26,754 nt of DNA from JAHEJB01 sp041748175 (GTDB lineage: Bacteria; Bacteroidota; Rhodothermia; Rhodothermales; Rubricoccaceae), in contig JBGTDU010000061.1 in the NCBI GenBank assembly GCA_041748175.1, positions 1 through 26,754 on the forward strand, read 5' to 3'. A program made the position numbers and the translations under genes. Shown here piece by piece: positions 1 to 7,861 of this stretch (position 1 is the stretch's first letter; every line of letters starts with the position of its first letter). The notes beneath the pieces are model-generated. The model did no database searches and had not been told where the DNA came from. It saw only the letters and a list, made by a program, of their open reading frames with translations.

Positions 1-437
1 TGTCGGACCTCGCGGCCGAGCTGGAATTGTCGGCTGCTGTGATCGCGGACCGCGCCGAGCAGCAAGCGGGCGGCGGCATGAGCGCGCCGGTTTCTGCTGC
101 CGCCTCCGCTTCGGTCGAGACCGAAACGGCGCTTAGCTACGCACTGGCCGCCGCGTATCCGAACCCGTTCAACCCGAGCGTGGCGGTGCCGTTTACGGTG
201 CCCGAGGCAGCCAACGTGACGGTGGAGCTCTACGATGTGCTGGGCCGCCGCGTCGCGGTTGTGGCCAACGGTCTGTTCGACGCGGGCCGCCACACGCTTC
301 GTTTTGACACGTCGACTACGCTCAGTGCAGGCGGCTCGAATCTCGCCAGCGGGGTGTACCTGCTCCGCGCCGTCATGGAGGCGGAAGTGGGCGGAACGAC
401 CCGGTCATTCACGCAAAGATTGAACTTGCTGAAGTAG
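1..437 (+). CDS. C-terminal fragment of a T9SS-secreted protein (type A sorting domain)
   Basis: The reading frame enters from the left edge (first full codon at base 3) and stops at 437, so only the last 144 residues are visible. After an Ala/Ser-rich linker comes a type IX secretion C-terminal sorting domain: the YPNPFNP signature at about bases 156-176, then the hydrophobic strands VTVELYDVLGRRV and GVYLLRA, ending in RLNLLK. In this family the domain targets a cargo protein to the outer-membrane T9SS translocon, where it is usually removed and the cargo is released or anchored on the surface. The function of the cargo lies outside the window. A 6-bp inverted repeat just after the stop (446-451 with 462-467) has no T-run, so it is only a weak terminator candidate. 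The sorting-domain call is secure; the identity of the mature protein is unknown. Confidence 0.88.
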   Translation, partial: SDLAAELELSAAVIADRAEQQAGGGMSAPVSAAASASVETETALSYALAAAYPNPFNPSVAVPFTVPEAANVTVELYDVLGRRVAVVANGLFDAGRHTLRFDTSTTLSAGGSNLASGVYLLRAVMEAEVGGTTRSFTQRLNLLK

Positions 438-584
438 CGGCAGCACGCCGCCGGTCCCTACGCGGCGATATGAAATCCCGCTTTAGCCTCACACCAAATC
501 GACTTTGTGTGAACATTGAAGCCAGGTCATTCCGGGACCAGCGCAGCCATTAGTATTGCACTCGGACTTTTCCCGGCTCTTCCC

Positions 585-1076
585 ATGAATCGCGCTTTCT
601 CCACGCTGCTCATCGCCACAATTTTGTGCTCCATCCTCTCCGCCTGTGGCGGCGGTGACGCCGATCCCATCCCGCCAGACCAGGTTGCCTTGTTTGAGGA
701 AGAAGTGGACATCGAGCTCGTCGTTCGCGCGCGTGCCAACGCTTTGGAATACCTCGATACCCGAATAGAAGCCCCTGCCGGAGCAAAGGTGCGGCTCGTG
801 ATAGACAACACAGCCTCGTCGAGCGCCGCCATGGTGCACAACGTGGTGGTCATCCAGTCAGCCGCTGATGTTCAGCGCGTGGCCCTAGCCTCGCAGGGGG
901 CACCGGGCAATATCCCGGATGATGCCGCTGTCCTCGCGCACACGCCGCACGCCCAGCCGCATACGAAGGCGGCAGTGATTTTTACCATGCCAGCCGCAGG
1001 CGAGTACCCCTACATCTGCACGTATCCCGGCCACTTCCAGACCATGCGCGGAACGCTGGTTTCTACCCCAACCTAG
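585..1076 (+). CDS. Azurin-like cupredoxin lipoprotein
   Basis: A 163-residue exported copper protein. I chose the ATG at 585 because it gives a clean lipoprotein signal peptide with lipobox L-S-A-C (Cys21); the longer frame from 516 would bury the signal peptide. After an Asp/Pro linker the cupredoxin fold shows all four type 1 copper ligands in azurin order: His85 in MVHNVVV, then Cys145, His150 and Met154 in YICTYPGHFQTM, with the azurin spacing C-x4-H-x3-M. Azurins carry single electrons between periplasmic redox proteins; the lipid anchor suggests a membrane-tethered electron carrier. The stop codon overlaps the stop of the convergent gene at 1073. No cytochrome or oxidase gene lies nearby, so its redox partner cannot be named. 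Family call is firm; substrate and partner are inferred. Confidence 0.87.
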   Translation: MNRAFSTLLIATILCSILSACGGGDADPIPPDQVALFEEEVDIELVVRARANALEYLDTRIEAPAGAKVRLVIDNTASSSAAMVHNVVVIQSAADVQRVALASQGAPGNIPDDAAVLAHTPHAQPHTKAAVIFTMPAAGEYPYICTYPGHFQTMRGTLVSTPT

Positions 1077-2965
1077 GGGTCTGTCGATGCGGCTTGCGCA
1101 GCAACGGCAAGCGAGTCGGCGATCGCCAGTTCGCGGTCCATCGCGCGCCGATTCGGCACGATGCTCAGCAGTGTTTCGGCGGTTCCGGCCAGATCGCGGA
1201 AAGCCTGTGTGTTCCAGATCGAGCGGTGCATGCTCGCGATCCGGGCCTGGGTTTGCCGATAGCGAGACGGATTGTGCTGCGCGAGCGCGTCAAGCTGGGC
1301 GGCAATTTCGCCGAGCTCCCGCTTATTTGCGTCCGTAAAACCAAAGTTGCCAATTCGCTGAACGAGCAGTTCGTAGCGCCGGTCTGTCCGCGTGATCTCG
1401 CTTTCGTCGACGAGGTACGTAGTCTCGTCAAACGCGAAGACACTATTGAATACATCGTATCCAACGCGACGAAGAACTTCGACCGCGCCGTCGGGGAGGA
1501 AGAAGCGAAGTGGATCGCCGTCAGCCGTCGCGGTTAGGCGAAGGTCGCCGTCAAGCGGCACCTCTCCGCGCTCGTCGCGGGGCAGAGCAATATGTGGGTT
1601 GAGTCGGCGGAACCGCTCGTAGAGGGAAAGGCCTTCTAAATCTGCACCCCAATTGATGCTGCTGTTGCCTGCCAGTACAGTGAGGATTCGATTGAGTGTG
1701 ATGACTTCACCGTGCCGGACCTGAACGCGATCCACGCGGACCATCCGCGCCGGATCAATCAGCTTGTTTTCGGTCGCCCGCAATGCGCCATAAGCCTTCA
1801 TCACATACGCTCGGGATTCCGGACCGAAGCTCGACTGGGCACGAACCCGCTCGAAGCCATCCGTAACTCCCCACATGTAGGCATCCGAAACGTGGCCATT
1901 CAACGGCGGACGCGCGGCGTGGGCGCGGAGGTACGCTTGATAGAGGCGGAAGATGTTTCCCGGGCCGGTGTGATAGGCCGAGATGCCCGGAAGCTCGTGG
2001 CCGACGGCATTCGAATACGCACGGACGATCATCATCGAGGGCTCCATCGCCAAAAGAGGATGGTTTTCCTCTCGCACGGCAACGAAACGGCCCCCGACCG
2101 TCGGAATCATGTACTGCTCAACATTGAACATCCGGAGATTATCCGGCATCAGCTGGTACCGGCTACGCGCTCCGGCACTGGACACGAGCTGATCCTGATT
2201 AAAAGTCTCGACGGTCCCGATCTCGGAGGCGAGCAAGCTCAGACCAAGGCGACGCGCCAGATTGATTTCGTACTGAATAAAGGGCTCATCCCTATCACGG
2301 GCTTCAAGGCTTTGGTTGGCGCGGCCCCAGCGGAGCACGATCTCACCCCGAGGAATCCCGCGAGCTTCCCATTTGTCGCGTAGGCGGGCGGAATGCGTAC
2401 GCCGGTTTGGAAAGTCCACCTCCTCCCAATCGATCGACCCTGTGGCATCGTAAATGGCCTTCAGGTCGCGTAGCGTGTAGACTTCCTTCATCTCGCCTGT
2501 GCGCCCGTCATAAACGCGGATGGTAAAATTGTCGTCTACGCCATAGGTGCGCTCATACATCTCGAGCTGCCAGCGAAAATCGTAGTCCGAATCCGCACCG
2601 GGCTCTTCCACCCGATTTCCAGAAAACACGCCCCCGAAGAACCCGGCGAACAACTGGTCGGGGTGGATGTCGAGACTACTCGTCGTGTACGGCTCGCCCG
2701 GCTCGCCAACTGGCGGCGCCACATGCTCGCTGTTAATTGCCTGCGCCGCAGCGTCGCTCTGGCCCGATACAGAGCGGGCAATCGGCTGCGAAAGCACGAT
2801 GATCACCGCGAGAACCGCGACCATCCCGATCAGGACGAGGGGGATATGTACGACCGGATGTGCCAGGATGCCAACGAAGCGAGACCTCACTCGTTTCTCA
2901 GCGAGAGCTGAGGAATCCTCACCGTCGGTGGGAGATTGGTAAAGATCGGGGATCTGATTCTGCAT
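1073..2965 (-). CDS. Membrane-anchored lytic-transglycosylase-like protein (SLT fold)
   Basis: A 630-residue protein with a cytoplasmic N-tail, one membrane segment (about residues 36-60) and a large periplasmic part. Residues about 232-345 resemble a soluble lytic transglycosylase domain: ARRLGLSLL, then VETFNQ with Glu253 as the probable catalytic acid, SSAGARSRYQLMP (262-274, compare the family's S-x-AGA-x-GLMQLMP) and AYHTGPGN (330-337, compare AYNAGPG). Enzymes of this fold cleave the MurNAc-GlcNAc bond of peptidoglycan. The motifs diverge and Glu253 is followed by Thr instead of the usual Ser, so activity is not certain. Residues about 100-225 and 350-630 match nothing I recognise. It is the last gene of the minus-strand cluster and ends on a CTAG shared with the azurin-like gene. 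An ATG at 2965 begins the frame; 159 bp separate it from the preceding gene, so it may have its own promoter. Confidence 0.68.
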   Translation of the reverse strand: MQNQIPDLYQSPTDGEDSSALAEKRVRSRFVGILAHPVVHIPLVLIGMVAVLAVIIVLSQPIARSVSGQSDAAAQAINSEHVAPPVGEPGEPYTTSSLDIHPDQLFAGFFGGVFSGNRVEEPGADSDYDFRWQLEMYERTYGVDDNFTIRVYDGRTGEMKEVYTLRDLKAIYDATGSIDWEEVDFPNRRTHSARLRDKWEARGIPRGEIVLRWGRANQSLEARDRDEPFIQYEINLARRLGLSLLASEIGTVETFNQDQLVSSAGARSRYQLMPDNLRMFNVEQYMIPTVGGRFVAVREENHPLLAMEPSMMIVRAYSNAVGHELPGISAYHTGPGNIFRLYQAYLRAHAARPPLNGHVSDAYMWGVTDGFERVRAQSSFGPESRAYVMKAYGALRATENKLIDPARMVRVDRVQVRHGEVITLNRILTVLAGNSSINWGADLEGLSLYERFRRLNPHIALPRDERGEVPLDGDLRLTATADGDPLRFFLPDGAVEVLRRVGYDVFNSVFAFDETTYLVDESEITRTDRRYELLVQRIGNFGFTDANKRELGEIAAQLDALAQHNPSRYRQTQARIASMHRSIWNTQAFRDLAGTAETLLSIVPNRRAMDRELAIADSLAVAAQAASTDP

Positions 2966-3056
2966 CCGCTACTTGCTACGTTTTGCCCGCGGCAAACCCC
3001 GCCGAGCCAATGAAAACGGAAGAAGGTTTAGAATTTAGGCCATGTGGGCCAGAAAG

Positions 3057-3068
3057 GCGATTAATCGC
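3057..3068. promoter_or_regulatory. Perfect 12-bp palindrome upstream of the transglycosylase-like gene
   Basis: GCGATTAATCGC is a perfect palindrome in the 159-bp spacer, about 92 bp before the minus-strand ATG at 2965. Its position and symmetry fit an operator for a dimeric regulator, but no regulator gene is present in the window and no promoter elements are clear. A 12-bp palindrome can also occur by chance. Confidence 0.25.
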
Positions 3069-3124
3069 TCAAAAATACCCTTCCGATTTAGCAAGAATCA
3101 CGCCGCCAGAAGGCAGGCGTCGTG

Positions 3125-3808
3125 TCATCCTTGCTGCGCCTGTTGGACGAGGTAGGCAAAGAGGGCGTCGCCGACTTCTCCCATGCGTTCAGGATGAAAC
3201 TGCACGCCAACGAAAGATCCATCCGGGCTTTCGATAGCTTCGATGACCCCGTCGGGGGCTGTGGCTGCGATTCGAAGGCCCCGGCCAGGCTGTTCAATGG
3301 CCTGGATGTGGCGCGTGTTTACGTTGAGTGTGTCTGTTTTTAGAATGTCATGCAGTATGGAATTCAATGCCACACCAACGCTGTGGGAGGTGCCGCCACG
3401 TTTCTGGCTGTGGATTGCCGCACCTTCCATTTGCGTCTCCACATCCGCATAGATCCGTCCACCTCGCAGGGCATTGGCTAGCTGCATTCCATAACAAATC
3501 CCGAGAACAGGCTTCTGGCTTTCGAGGAAGGCACCCAGAATTTTCTTGTCTGATTCGAGTCGGCGGGGGTCGGTGGGCGAGATGTCCTCCGGGAGTTCGC
3601 CGATCAGGCCGTCTTCGATGGCTGGCCCACCCGTCACGATGAGGCCGTCCAATAAGTGGGCGAGCTCTATCGCCGCACCATCCTCTTCCAGTATCGGCAC
3701 GATGATCGGTAAGCCTCCCGCTCGTTCTACAGCCCGGACATATCGCACGTCTAGCCGTTGTTCACCGTCGATGAGCGAAGTCGTGATTCCGATGCGTGGA
3801 CGGCTCAA
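3125..3808 (-). CDS. Class I glutamine amidotransferase / peptidase C26 family hydrolase
   Basis: The conserved fold starts at RPRIGITTS. The nucleophile elbow is GICYGMQ (catalytic Cys) and the C-terminal QFHPE supplies the catalytic His and Glu; VTGGPAIED forms the oxyanion region. The length, about 227 residues, fits gamma-glutamyl-gamma-aminobutyrate hydrolase-like proteins (PuuD type), which release glutamate from gamma-glutamyl compounds. I placed the start at the TTG at 3806-3808, directly after the Smr stop (3810-3812), because a GTG start at 3883 would add 25 residues that only mirror the Smr gene and overlap it by 74 bp. No Shine-Dalgarno is seen at this TTG, so the start is uncertain. 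A polyamine-catabolic role is tempting because of the polyamine genes further along, but the family acts on varied glutamyl substrates and this gene is in a different transcription unit. Confidence 0.8.
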   Translation of the reverse strand: MSRPRIGITTSLIDGEQRLDVRYVRAVERAGGLPIIVPILEEDGAAIELAHLLDGLIVTGGPAIEDGLIGELPEDISPTDPRRLESDKKILGAFLESQKPVLGICYGMQLANALRGGRIYADVETQMEGAAIHSQKRGGTSHSVGVALNSILHDILKTDTLNVNTRHIQAIEQPGRGLRIAATAPDGVIEAIESPDGSFVGVQFHPERMGEVGDALFAYLVQQAQQG

Positions 3809-3809
3809 G

Positions 3810-4136
3810 TTAGCGAAAGTCTGAGAGGGTGATGGGCCTGGGGTCCGGGCGCGAGCCGTAAGCAAGGCTAACGAGCGTCGCACCCTCCATCGGCAGATAC
3901 GACTCCGCGCCCTGCATTCCCTCTTCCAAGGCGTCCAGAATCGCGTGCTTGATGGTGCGGTTGCGTTCGCGAGGATCGCTAGTAGAAGATCCGTGGATGA
4001 CGCGTAGCGTAGAACGACCTCTTTCCGACGCCATCAAAACCGCCCGCTGAACGAGATCAATGGCCTCATCCACGCGGGCGCCGTGGAGGTCGAGTTCTAT
4101 GGTGGAGCCATCGTCGGCAAGATGGGGATGTTTCAT
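3810..4136 (-). CDS. Smr-domain protein (MutS2 C-terminal-like)
   Basis: A 108-residue stand-alone Smr domain. The diagnostic motifs are ELDLHGARVDEAID near the N-terminus (the family's LDLHG) and LRVIHGSSTSD (the family's hGkGxG-like loop, here IHGSSTS). Smr domains are found at the C-terminus of MutS2 and alone; they bind or nick branched DNA, or cleave RNA at stalled ribosomes, depending on the member. The substrate here cannot be told from sequence. The ATG at 4136 overlaps the TGA of the rhodanese gene as ATGA, and a GGAGGGAG Shine-Dalgarno-like run lies just upstream inside the rhodanese 3' end, so translation is probably coupled. The IHGSSTS loop lacks the second and third Gly of the nuclease-type loop. 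Confidence 0.78.
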   Translation of the reverse strand: MKHPHLADDGSTIELDLHGARVDEAIDLVQRAVLMASERGRSTLRVIHGSSTSDPRERNRTIKHAILDALEEGMQGAESYLPMEGATLVSLAYGSRPDPRPITLSDFR

Positions 4137-4516
4137 AAATCTCCCTCCACAATGGCCAACCCTTCCGCGATCCACCCACTGAACCCGCCATCCATCGACT
4201 CCACATTCGTGTATCCCATCTGCGTAATCGCATCGGCCGCCATGGCCGATCGGTATCCACCGCCGCAGTAAAGCACGATCGCGGTATCGACGTCGGGCAC
4301 CCGCGTTTCGATATCGCGCTCGATGACGCCCTTCCCAATGTGTATGGCCCTTGGGATCCGACTCATCGCCCATTCGCGGTCCTCGCGGACATCTATGAGT
4401 ACGAACTCTTCGCCGGACTCAAGACGGCGATTGACGCTCTCTACATTCGTTTCCTGGACGCGAGGCCGGACCGACTCTGTATAGGCGAGGAACCTTGGAT
4501 TGTGTTGCTTGGCCAT
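4133..4516 (-). CDS. Single-domain rhodanese (sulfurtransferase)
   Basis: A 127-residue protein with one rhodanese domain: FVLIDVREDREW, the IPRAIHIGKG substrate strand, the active loop YCGGGYRS with the sulfur-carrying Cys, and the C-terminal MDGGFSGW. These domains hold sulfur as a persulfide on the loop cysteine and pass it to acceptors such as cyanide, thiols or tRNA-modifying enzymes; the physiological acceptor is not evident here. It starts 3 bp after the SPOR-like gene, with a GAGGAG ribosome binding site formed by the last two Glu codons of that gene, and overlaps the next gene as ATGA. There is no export signal, so it acts in the cytoplasm. Intact and of normal length for the family. 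Confidence 0.88.
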   Translation of the reverse strand: MAKQHNPRFLAYTESVRPRVQETNVESVNRRLESGEEFVLIDVREDREWAMSRIPRAIHIGKGVIERDIETRVPDVDTAIVLYCGGGYRSAMAADAITQMGYTNVESMDGGFSGWIAEGLAIVEGDL

Positions 4517-4519
4517 CGA

Positions 4520-5062
4520 CTACTCCTCGCACCTTCGAATAGGGATTACTTCGCCCGTCCGCTCGACCATCCAGAAGCCGCCAAGCGGGGCATTCTCATC
4601 ACCTAAAATTGGCTCCACGAAACCGATCAGAATGGTAAAGTGAGGCTCTGTTGGGGCACATGGATTGGCCAGTGTCGAATCGTTGTTGACGATGACCGTG
4701 AGATCACCCAAAACAGCGGCGAGGAGTCCTGAATCGCCTAATGAACTCGGAAAGAGGGGCCTGCCCGCAGAGCGGACAATCGCGTCTGGCTGGATGAGCA
4801 GGACGTCTTGAAGCGCGGCTTCCGCGTCTGGTCGGTCACGGAATGGTCCGATTACCGCTGCGTAAAAACCCGGCGTCAGGCCGCTGTAGAGATCGGTTCG
4901 CAACGTCCATCCACCGAATTGCGCCGCATGGCTTTGGGCGGCAACTTTCGTAGAGAAACTTCCCATGTAGACGAAATACGGCCCTTCGGCAGGCGCTTCC
5001 TGCGCGTTTACAGACGTGACGAGGACGGCACCAACAATCAAGAAAGAAACGACGCGCAACAC
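4520..5062 (-). CDS. Secreted SPOR-like domain protein
   Basis: A 180-residue exported protein starting at GTG 5062, with a signal peptide of about 20 residues ending VTSVNA before QEAP. Residues about 29-88 look like a SPOR-type fold: YFVYMGSFSTKVAAQSHAAQF, then GFYAAVIGPFRDRPDAEAAL, the familiar 'variable first strand, then V-x-x-GPF' pattern. SPOR domains bind peptidoglycan stripped of stem peptides at division sites. Residues 88-180 match nothing I know and carry two Cys (one in NPCAPTEP, one in the final RRCEE) that could form a disulfide. It would act in the periplasm, which fits the transglycosylase-like protein encoded later in the same cluster. The SPOR assignment rests on pattern only. 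Confidence 0.62.
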   Translation of the reverse strand: MLRVVSFLIVGAVLVTSVNAQEAPAEGPYFVYMGSFSTKVAAQSHAAQFGGWTLRTDLYSGLTPGFYAAVIGPFRDRPDAEAALQDVLLIQPDAIVRSAGRPLFPSSLGDSGLLAAVLGDLTVIVNNDSTLANPCAPTEPHFTILIGFVEPILGDENAPLGGFWMVERTGEVIPIRRCEE

Positions 5063-5103
5063 GACCGGTTTTAGGTTGGGTACAGGTGAGCTCCTTCGAG
5101 ATG

Positions 5104-5583
5104 CTACGCGCCGACGTCCGGATTGACGAGGCAGATTGGCCTTCGAACGGCCTCAGCTTCTGGAGAATTCTGGACGGTATAGGCCATGTCGTGCAGAATG
5201 GCCGTCTCATCCAGAGAGAGGTTCAGGATCTGCCTCGCCTGATGTAAACCGACGTGCTCACCCGGCTCAATCAAGTTGTCTGCAAGGACGATGTCGATGA
5301 GGTTGAGCATGAGCGACTTGCGGAGTTCCTCTCCGGCATCCTTGAACGCGAGCAGGCTGCGCTCCAGGGGCGGTGGGCTGATCGAATAGGAGAAGACCTC
5401 TTTTCTAGCTGACTCAGCCATATGGGCGAGATCGAGCGACTGGAAAATGCGGTCAGTCTCCGCCTCAACCATGTCGCGGTCGGCCGCCGACATGGCGAAC
5501 AGAGCCCCAAAAAATGCCAGGTGGTCGGGTTCCGATAGTCCACTTAGATCAAGGGTGCCGATTACGGGTTGAGACGCTGGCAT
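5104..5583 (-). CDS. TerB-like helical protein
   Basis: A 159-residue soluble, alpha-helical protein. The ATG at 5583 (MPASQPVIG) is preferred over the TTG at 5622. The pattern resembles the TerB/DjlA N-terminal fold: an acidic helix around LSEPDHLAFFGALFAMSAADRD, RKSLMLNLIDIVLADNLIEPGE with its Asp/Glu-rich turn typical of the family's second half ('A-DG-x-hxxxE' in most members), and a final helix LNLSLDETAILHD. TerB-type domains occur in tellurite-stress operons and as metal-binding or co-chaperone modules; the function of lone copies is mostly unknown. It lies 41 bp before the SPOR-like gene and 80 bp after yhhQ. No signal peptide is present. Moderate certainty on the fold, none on the role. 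Confidence 0.6.
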   Translation of the reverse strand: MPASQPVIGTLDLSGLSEPDHLAFFGALFAMSAADRDMVEAETDRIFQSLDLAHMAESARKEVFSYSISPPPLERSLLAFKDAGEELRKSLMLNLIDIVLADNLIEPGEHVGLHQARQILNLSLDETAILHDMAYTVQNSPEAEAVRRPICLVNPDVGA

Positions 5584-5663
5584 GGGGGATATGAGGAAGC
5601 GTGCTATGGGGCTGAATGCCAAAGTACGCCGGGAGATTCATGCGTGGTATGGAGGCCGTGCTT

Positions 5664-6413
5664 CTATTCGGTTGCGAGACCAACCGCATCCTGTTCCGCT
5701 CGCTCGACGAGAGCTTCGGCCGTTTCGTCGCCCAAATAGCGGTCGATTGCCCAATGGCCGAGGTAGATGCCGGGCGTGATGACGATGGCGATGATCAGCT
5801 TGTAGCTGTAGTTGAATAGCGTGATCGCAGCGATGTGCGCGAAGGGAAGCTGACCGGCGAAGGCCACCGAGAGCACGATGAACGTGTCCAGGAACTGCGA
5901 ACCAAATGTGGAACCCGTTGCGCGAAGCCAGAGATGCTTGCCCTTCGTGCGTTTGCGGAGCCAGTGAAAGAGGCTGATGTCCGCAAACTGCCCGACGAGA
6001 TACGCAGCCAGGCTTCCGAAAATCACACGAGTGGTTGTCCCAAAAACGCTGGCAAATGCCTCGTCTGGGACGGGTGAGATGGCGTCCGTAGGCACAGCCA
6101 AGGCGGCTTGCAGCAGGATGAACTCAAATACCACCATGGCCACGCCGAGGAGCGTAACGAACCGGATGCCCCGCTTCCCGAAGTATTCGTTCATCACGTC
6201 CGTTACGATGAACGTGATGGGGAACGCTAAAACCCCGGCTGTCATGATTACCCGGTCGAACTCGGCGCCAAACAGGTTGAGCGTGAATGGAAGGTGGAAG
6301 GCGGTGAAAAACTTGCCAGCCGTGGCCTCGGCAATGACCAGGGCTGTCAGGAAGATGGCCGCGCAAACAGCGAAAACCTTCTGTGGGCGGGTCAGGACGT
6401 AAAAGGTGTGCAT
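5664..6413 (-). CDS. yhhQ: Queuosine precursor transporter
   Basis: A 249-residue inner-membrane protein of the VUT/YhhQ family with about six membrane segments. Recognisable signatures are FIVTDVMNEYFGKR in the first half and TGSTFGSQFLDT in the second. Family members import queuosine precursors (preQ0/preQ1) for the modification of tRNA wobble position 34. The window holds no queuosine biosynthesis gene to confirm this. It is the first gene of the minus-strand cluster, and its ATG at 6413 faces the FG-GAP gene across a 212-bp divergent spacer that should carry both promoters. Length is normal and the gene is intact. Confidence 0.87.
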   Translation of the reverse strand: MHTFYVLTRPQKVFAVCAAIFLTALVIAEATAGKFFTAFHLPFTLNLFGAEFDRVIMTAGVLAFPITFIVTDVMNEYFGKRGIRFVTLLGVAMVVFEFILLQAALAVPTDAISPVPDEAFASVFGTTTRVIFGSLAAYLVGQFADISLFHWLRKRTKGKHLWLRATGSTFGSQFLDTFIVLSVAFAGQLPFAHIAAITLFNYSYKLIIAIVITPGIYLGHWAIDRYLGDETAEALVERAEQDAVGLATE

Positions 6414-6625
6414 GGACGAGATTTGGGATTGCCCGAGTTTACGGAACGGGGCAATTTTGAGTGGCGGATGGTGATTGTTGAAGAGCTGATTTCGGGAATT
6501 CGGACTTCGTGGATGCGATTACGTGTTGCGCACGACGCCGTTCTGCCTCTCGATCCACATTCCGCCGTCTTCCGACCGCCTTCCTCAGTTACCCGGCCGA
6601 CTTGCAGCGCGGCCCGTCATTTACG

Positions 6626-7786
6626 ATGTCGCCTCAAGCAATTAGAAACACCGCGATTTGTTGGCTGCTCCTGGGATGGGGCATGTCTGCGGCAGGCCAG
6701 ATTCAGCGCATCGCTTCGCCCGACACCACGTTGGGCAACCACTTTGGCGCGGCTGTCGATTTCGATGACGGCAGGCTGTTGGTGGGTGCGAGCGGAGAGC
6801 CATCGTGCGGCGAGAACGCAGGCGCTGCTTACATATTTGAGCCCGCAATCGACGGGCGGTATGAGCTTGCCGCCCGCCTGGGCAGGGAGAACTGCAAGAG
6901 TGGGCGTTTCTTTGGGCACGTGGTTGCGCTTAGCGGAGACATCGCGCTGGTGGGTGGAACGCGGGGTTTCCTGGGAGGAAGCGTGCCCAACCCGATCTAT
7001 GTTTTTGAACGTGACGAAGCCGGCAAGTGGTCTGAAACGGCCCAGCTTCTCCCGGAGAACGACGCGCTTGGTTTCGGGACTTCGATCGCGCTGCACGGGA
7101 CGACGGCGGTCGTCACGTCTGTTGGAGATCCGAGCGTTGCTCTCGCCGGCGAGGCCTTCGTATTTGAGCGCCGCGCCGACAGTTCGTGGACCCAGATTCA
7201 GCGGATCGAGCGTTCCGGAGGCTTCGGCGCATTCGCGGTATTGAGAGGAGGGCTCCTCGTCGTTACGGCTCCGGGTGTTGGTACGCGATCTGACGGCGGC
7301 ATTTATGTCTTCGAACGAGATCCGCCCGGCGAATGGCAGGAAATCGGGCGAATTGGCGGGCTTACAGAAGCCTCGCTCCGCTGCGATATCGAAGGCGGCC
7401 TCCTTGTCGTCGGTCGCGGCAGCGCGGAACGAAAGCAACAGGGGCGAACAGAGGTCTACGAAAGGCAAAGCGATGGAGCCTGGGAATTGCAACAAACGCT
7501 GCGCCCCATCTCCGCGTACGATTTCGGGGCATTCGGAACAGATGTCGCACTGTCGGGCACTCGCTTGCTGATTGTCGGCTACGCCGAGCAGATCAACCTT
7601 CCGTACAACATCGACCGCGTCGTCTATGTGTTCGACAACTCAGACGGCGTCTGGCGGCAGCGGCATATCATTGATGTGGGCAACACGGGCTTTGGGGTCG
7701 CCATTGATCTCGATGGCCAGACCGCCCTCATCGGCGAGGCGAGCGACGATGTCGCTGGCGCGGCGTATTTCGTGCGCCTGTTTTAG
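6626..7786 (+). CDS. Secreted FG-GAP/integrin-type beta-propeller protein
   Basis: A 386-residue exported protein. I chose the ATG at 6626 because it gives a signal peptide of about 24 residues ending SAAG before QIQRI; the longer frame from 6509 adds an Arg-rich tail with no homology. The mature protein is made of about seven repeats of the form 'FG-x-x-hxh-x-x-x-x-hhhG...G-x-hYhFER', for instance HFGAAVDFDDGRLLVGA, FFGHVVALSGDIALVGG, GFGTSIALHGTTAVV and GFGVAIDLDGQTALIGEA, enough for a closed seven-bladed propeller. Such proteins bind partners or surfaces outside the cell. No T9SS sorting domain is seen at its end (AAYFVRLF), so it may remain in the periplasm or leave by another route. The ligand is unknown. 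It converges on aguA with 75 bp between stops. Confidence 0.82.
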   Translation: MSPQAIRNTAICWLLLGWGMSAAGQIQRIASPDTTLGNHFGAAVDFDDGRLLVGASGEPSCGENAGAAYIFEPAIDGRYELAARLGRENCKSGRFFGHVVALSGDIALVGGTRGFLGGSVPNPIYVFERDEAGKWSETAQLLPENDALGFGTSIALHGTTAVVTSVGDPSVALAGEAFVFERRADSSWTQIQRIERSGGFGAFAVLRGGLLVVTAPGVGTRSDGGIYVFERDPPGEWQEIGRIGGLTEASLRCDIEGGLLVVGRGSAERKQQGRTEVYERQSDGAWELQQTLRPISAYDFGAFGTDVALSGTRLLIVGYAEQINLPYNIDRVVYVFDNSDGVWRQRHIIDVGNTGFGVAIDLDGQTALIGEASDDVAGAAYFVRLF

Positions 7787-7861
7787 GGAATCCTGGGCTC
7801 GCTGATTGTGCCGTGTTGTCCGGGATTGGGTCGGAAACCTCGGTGCCTTTTCGGGACTGAG

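Noticed and set aside
6414..6625. A fifth 7-bp-period repeat around 6490-6530 in the yhhQ/FG-GAP spacer
   Set aside because: Some units such as GGAATTC and GGACTTC align at a 7-bp step, but the match fades after two units and no inverted arm is seen.
6617..7495. A 292-codon minus-strand frame opposite the FG-GAP gene
   Set aside because: The plus-strand frame has a signal peptide and regular propeller repeats; the opposite frame has neither.
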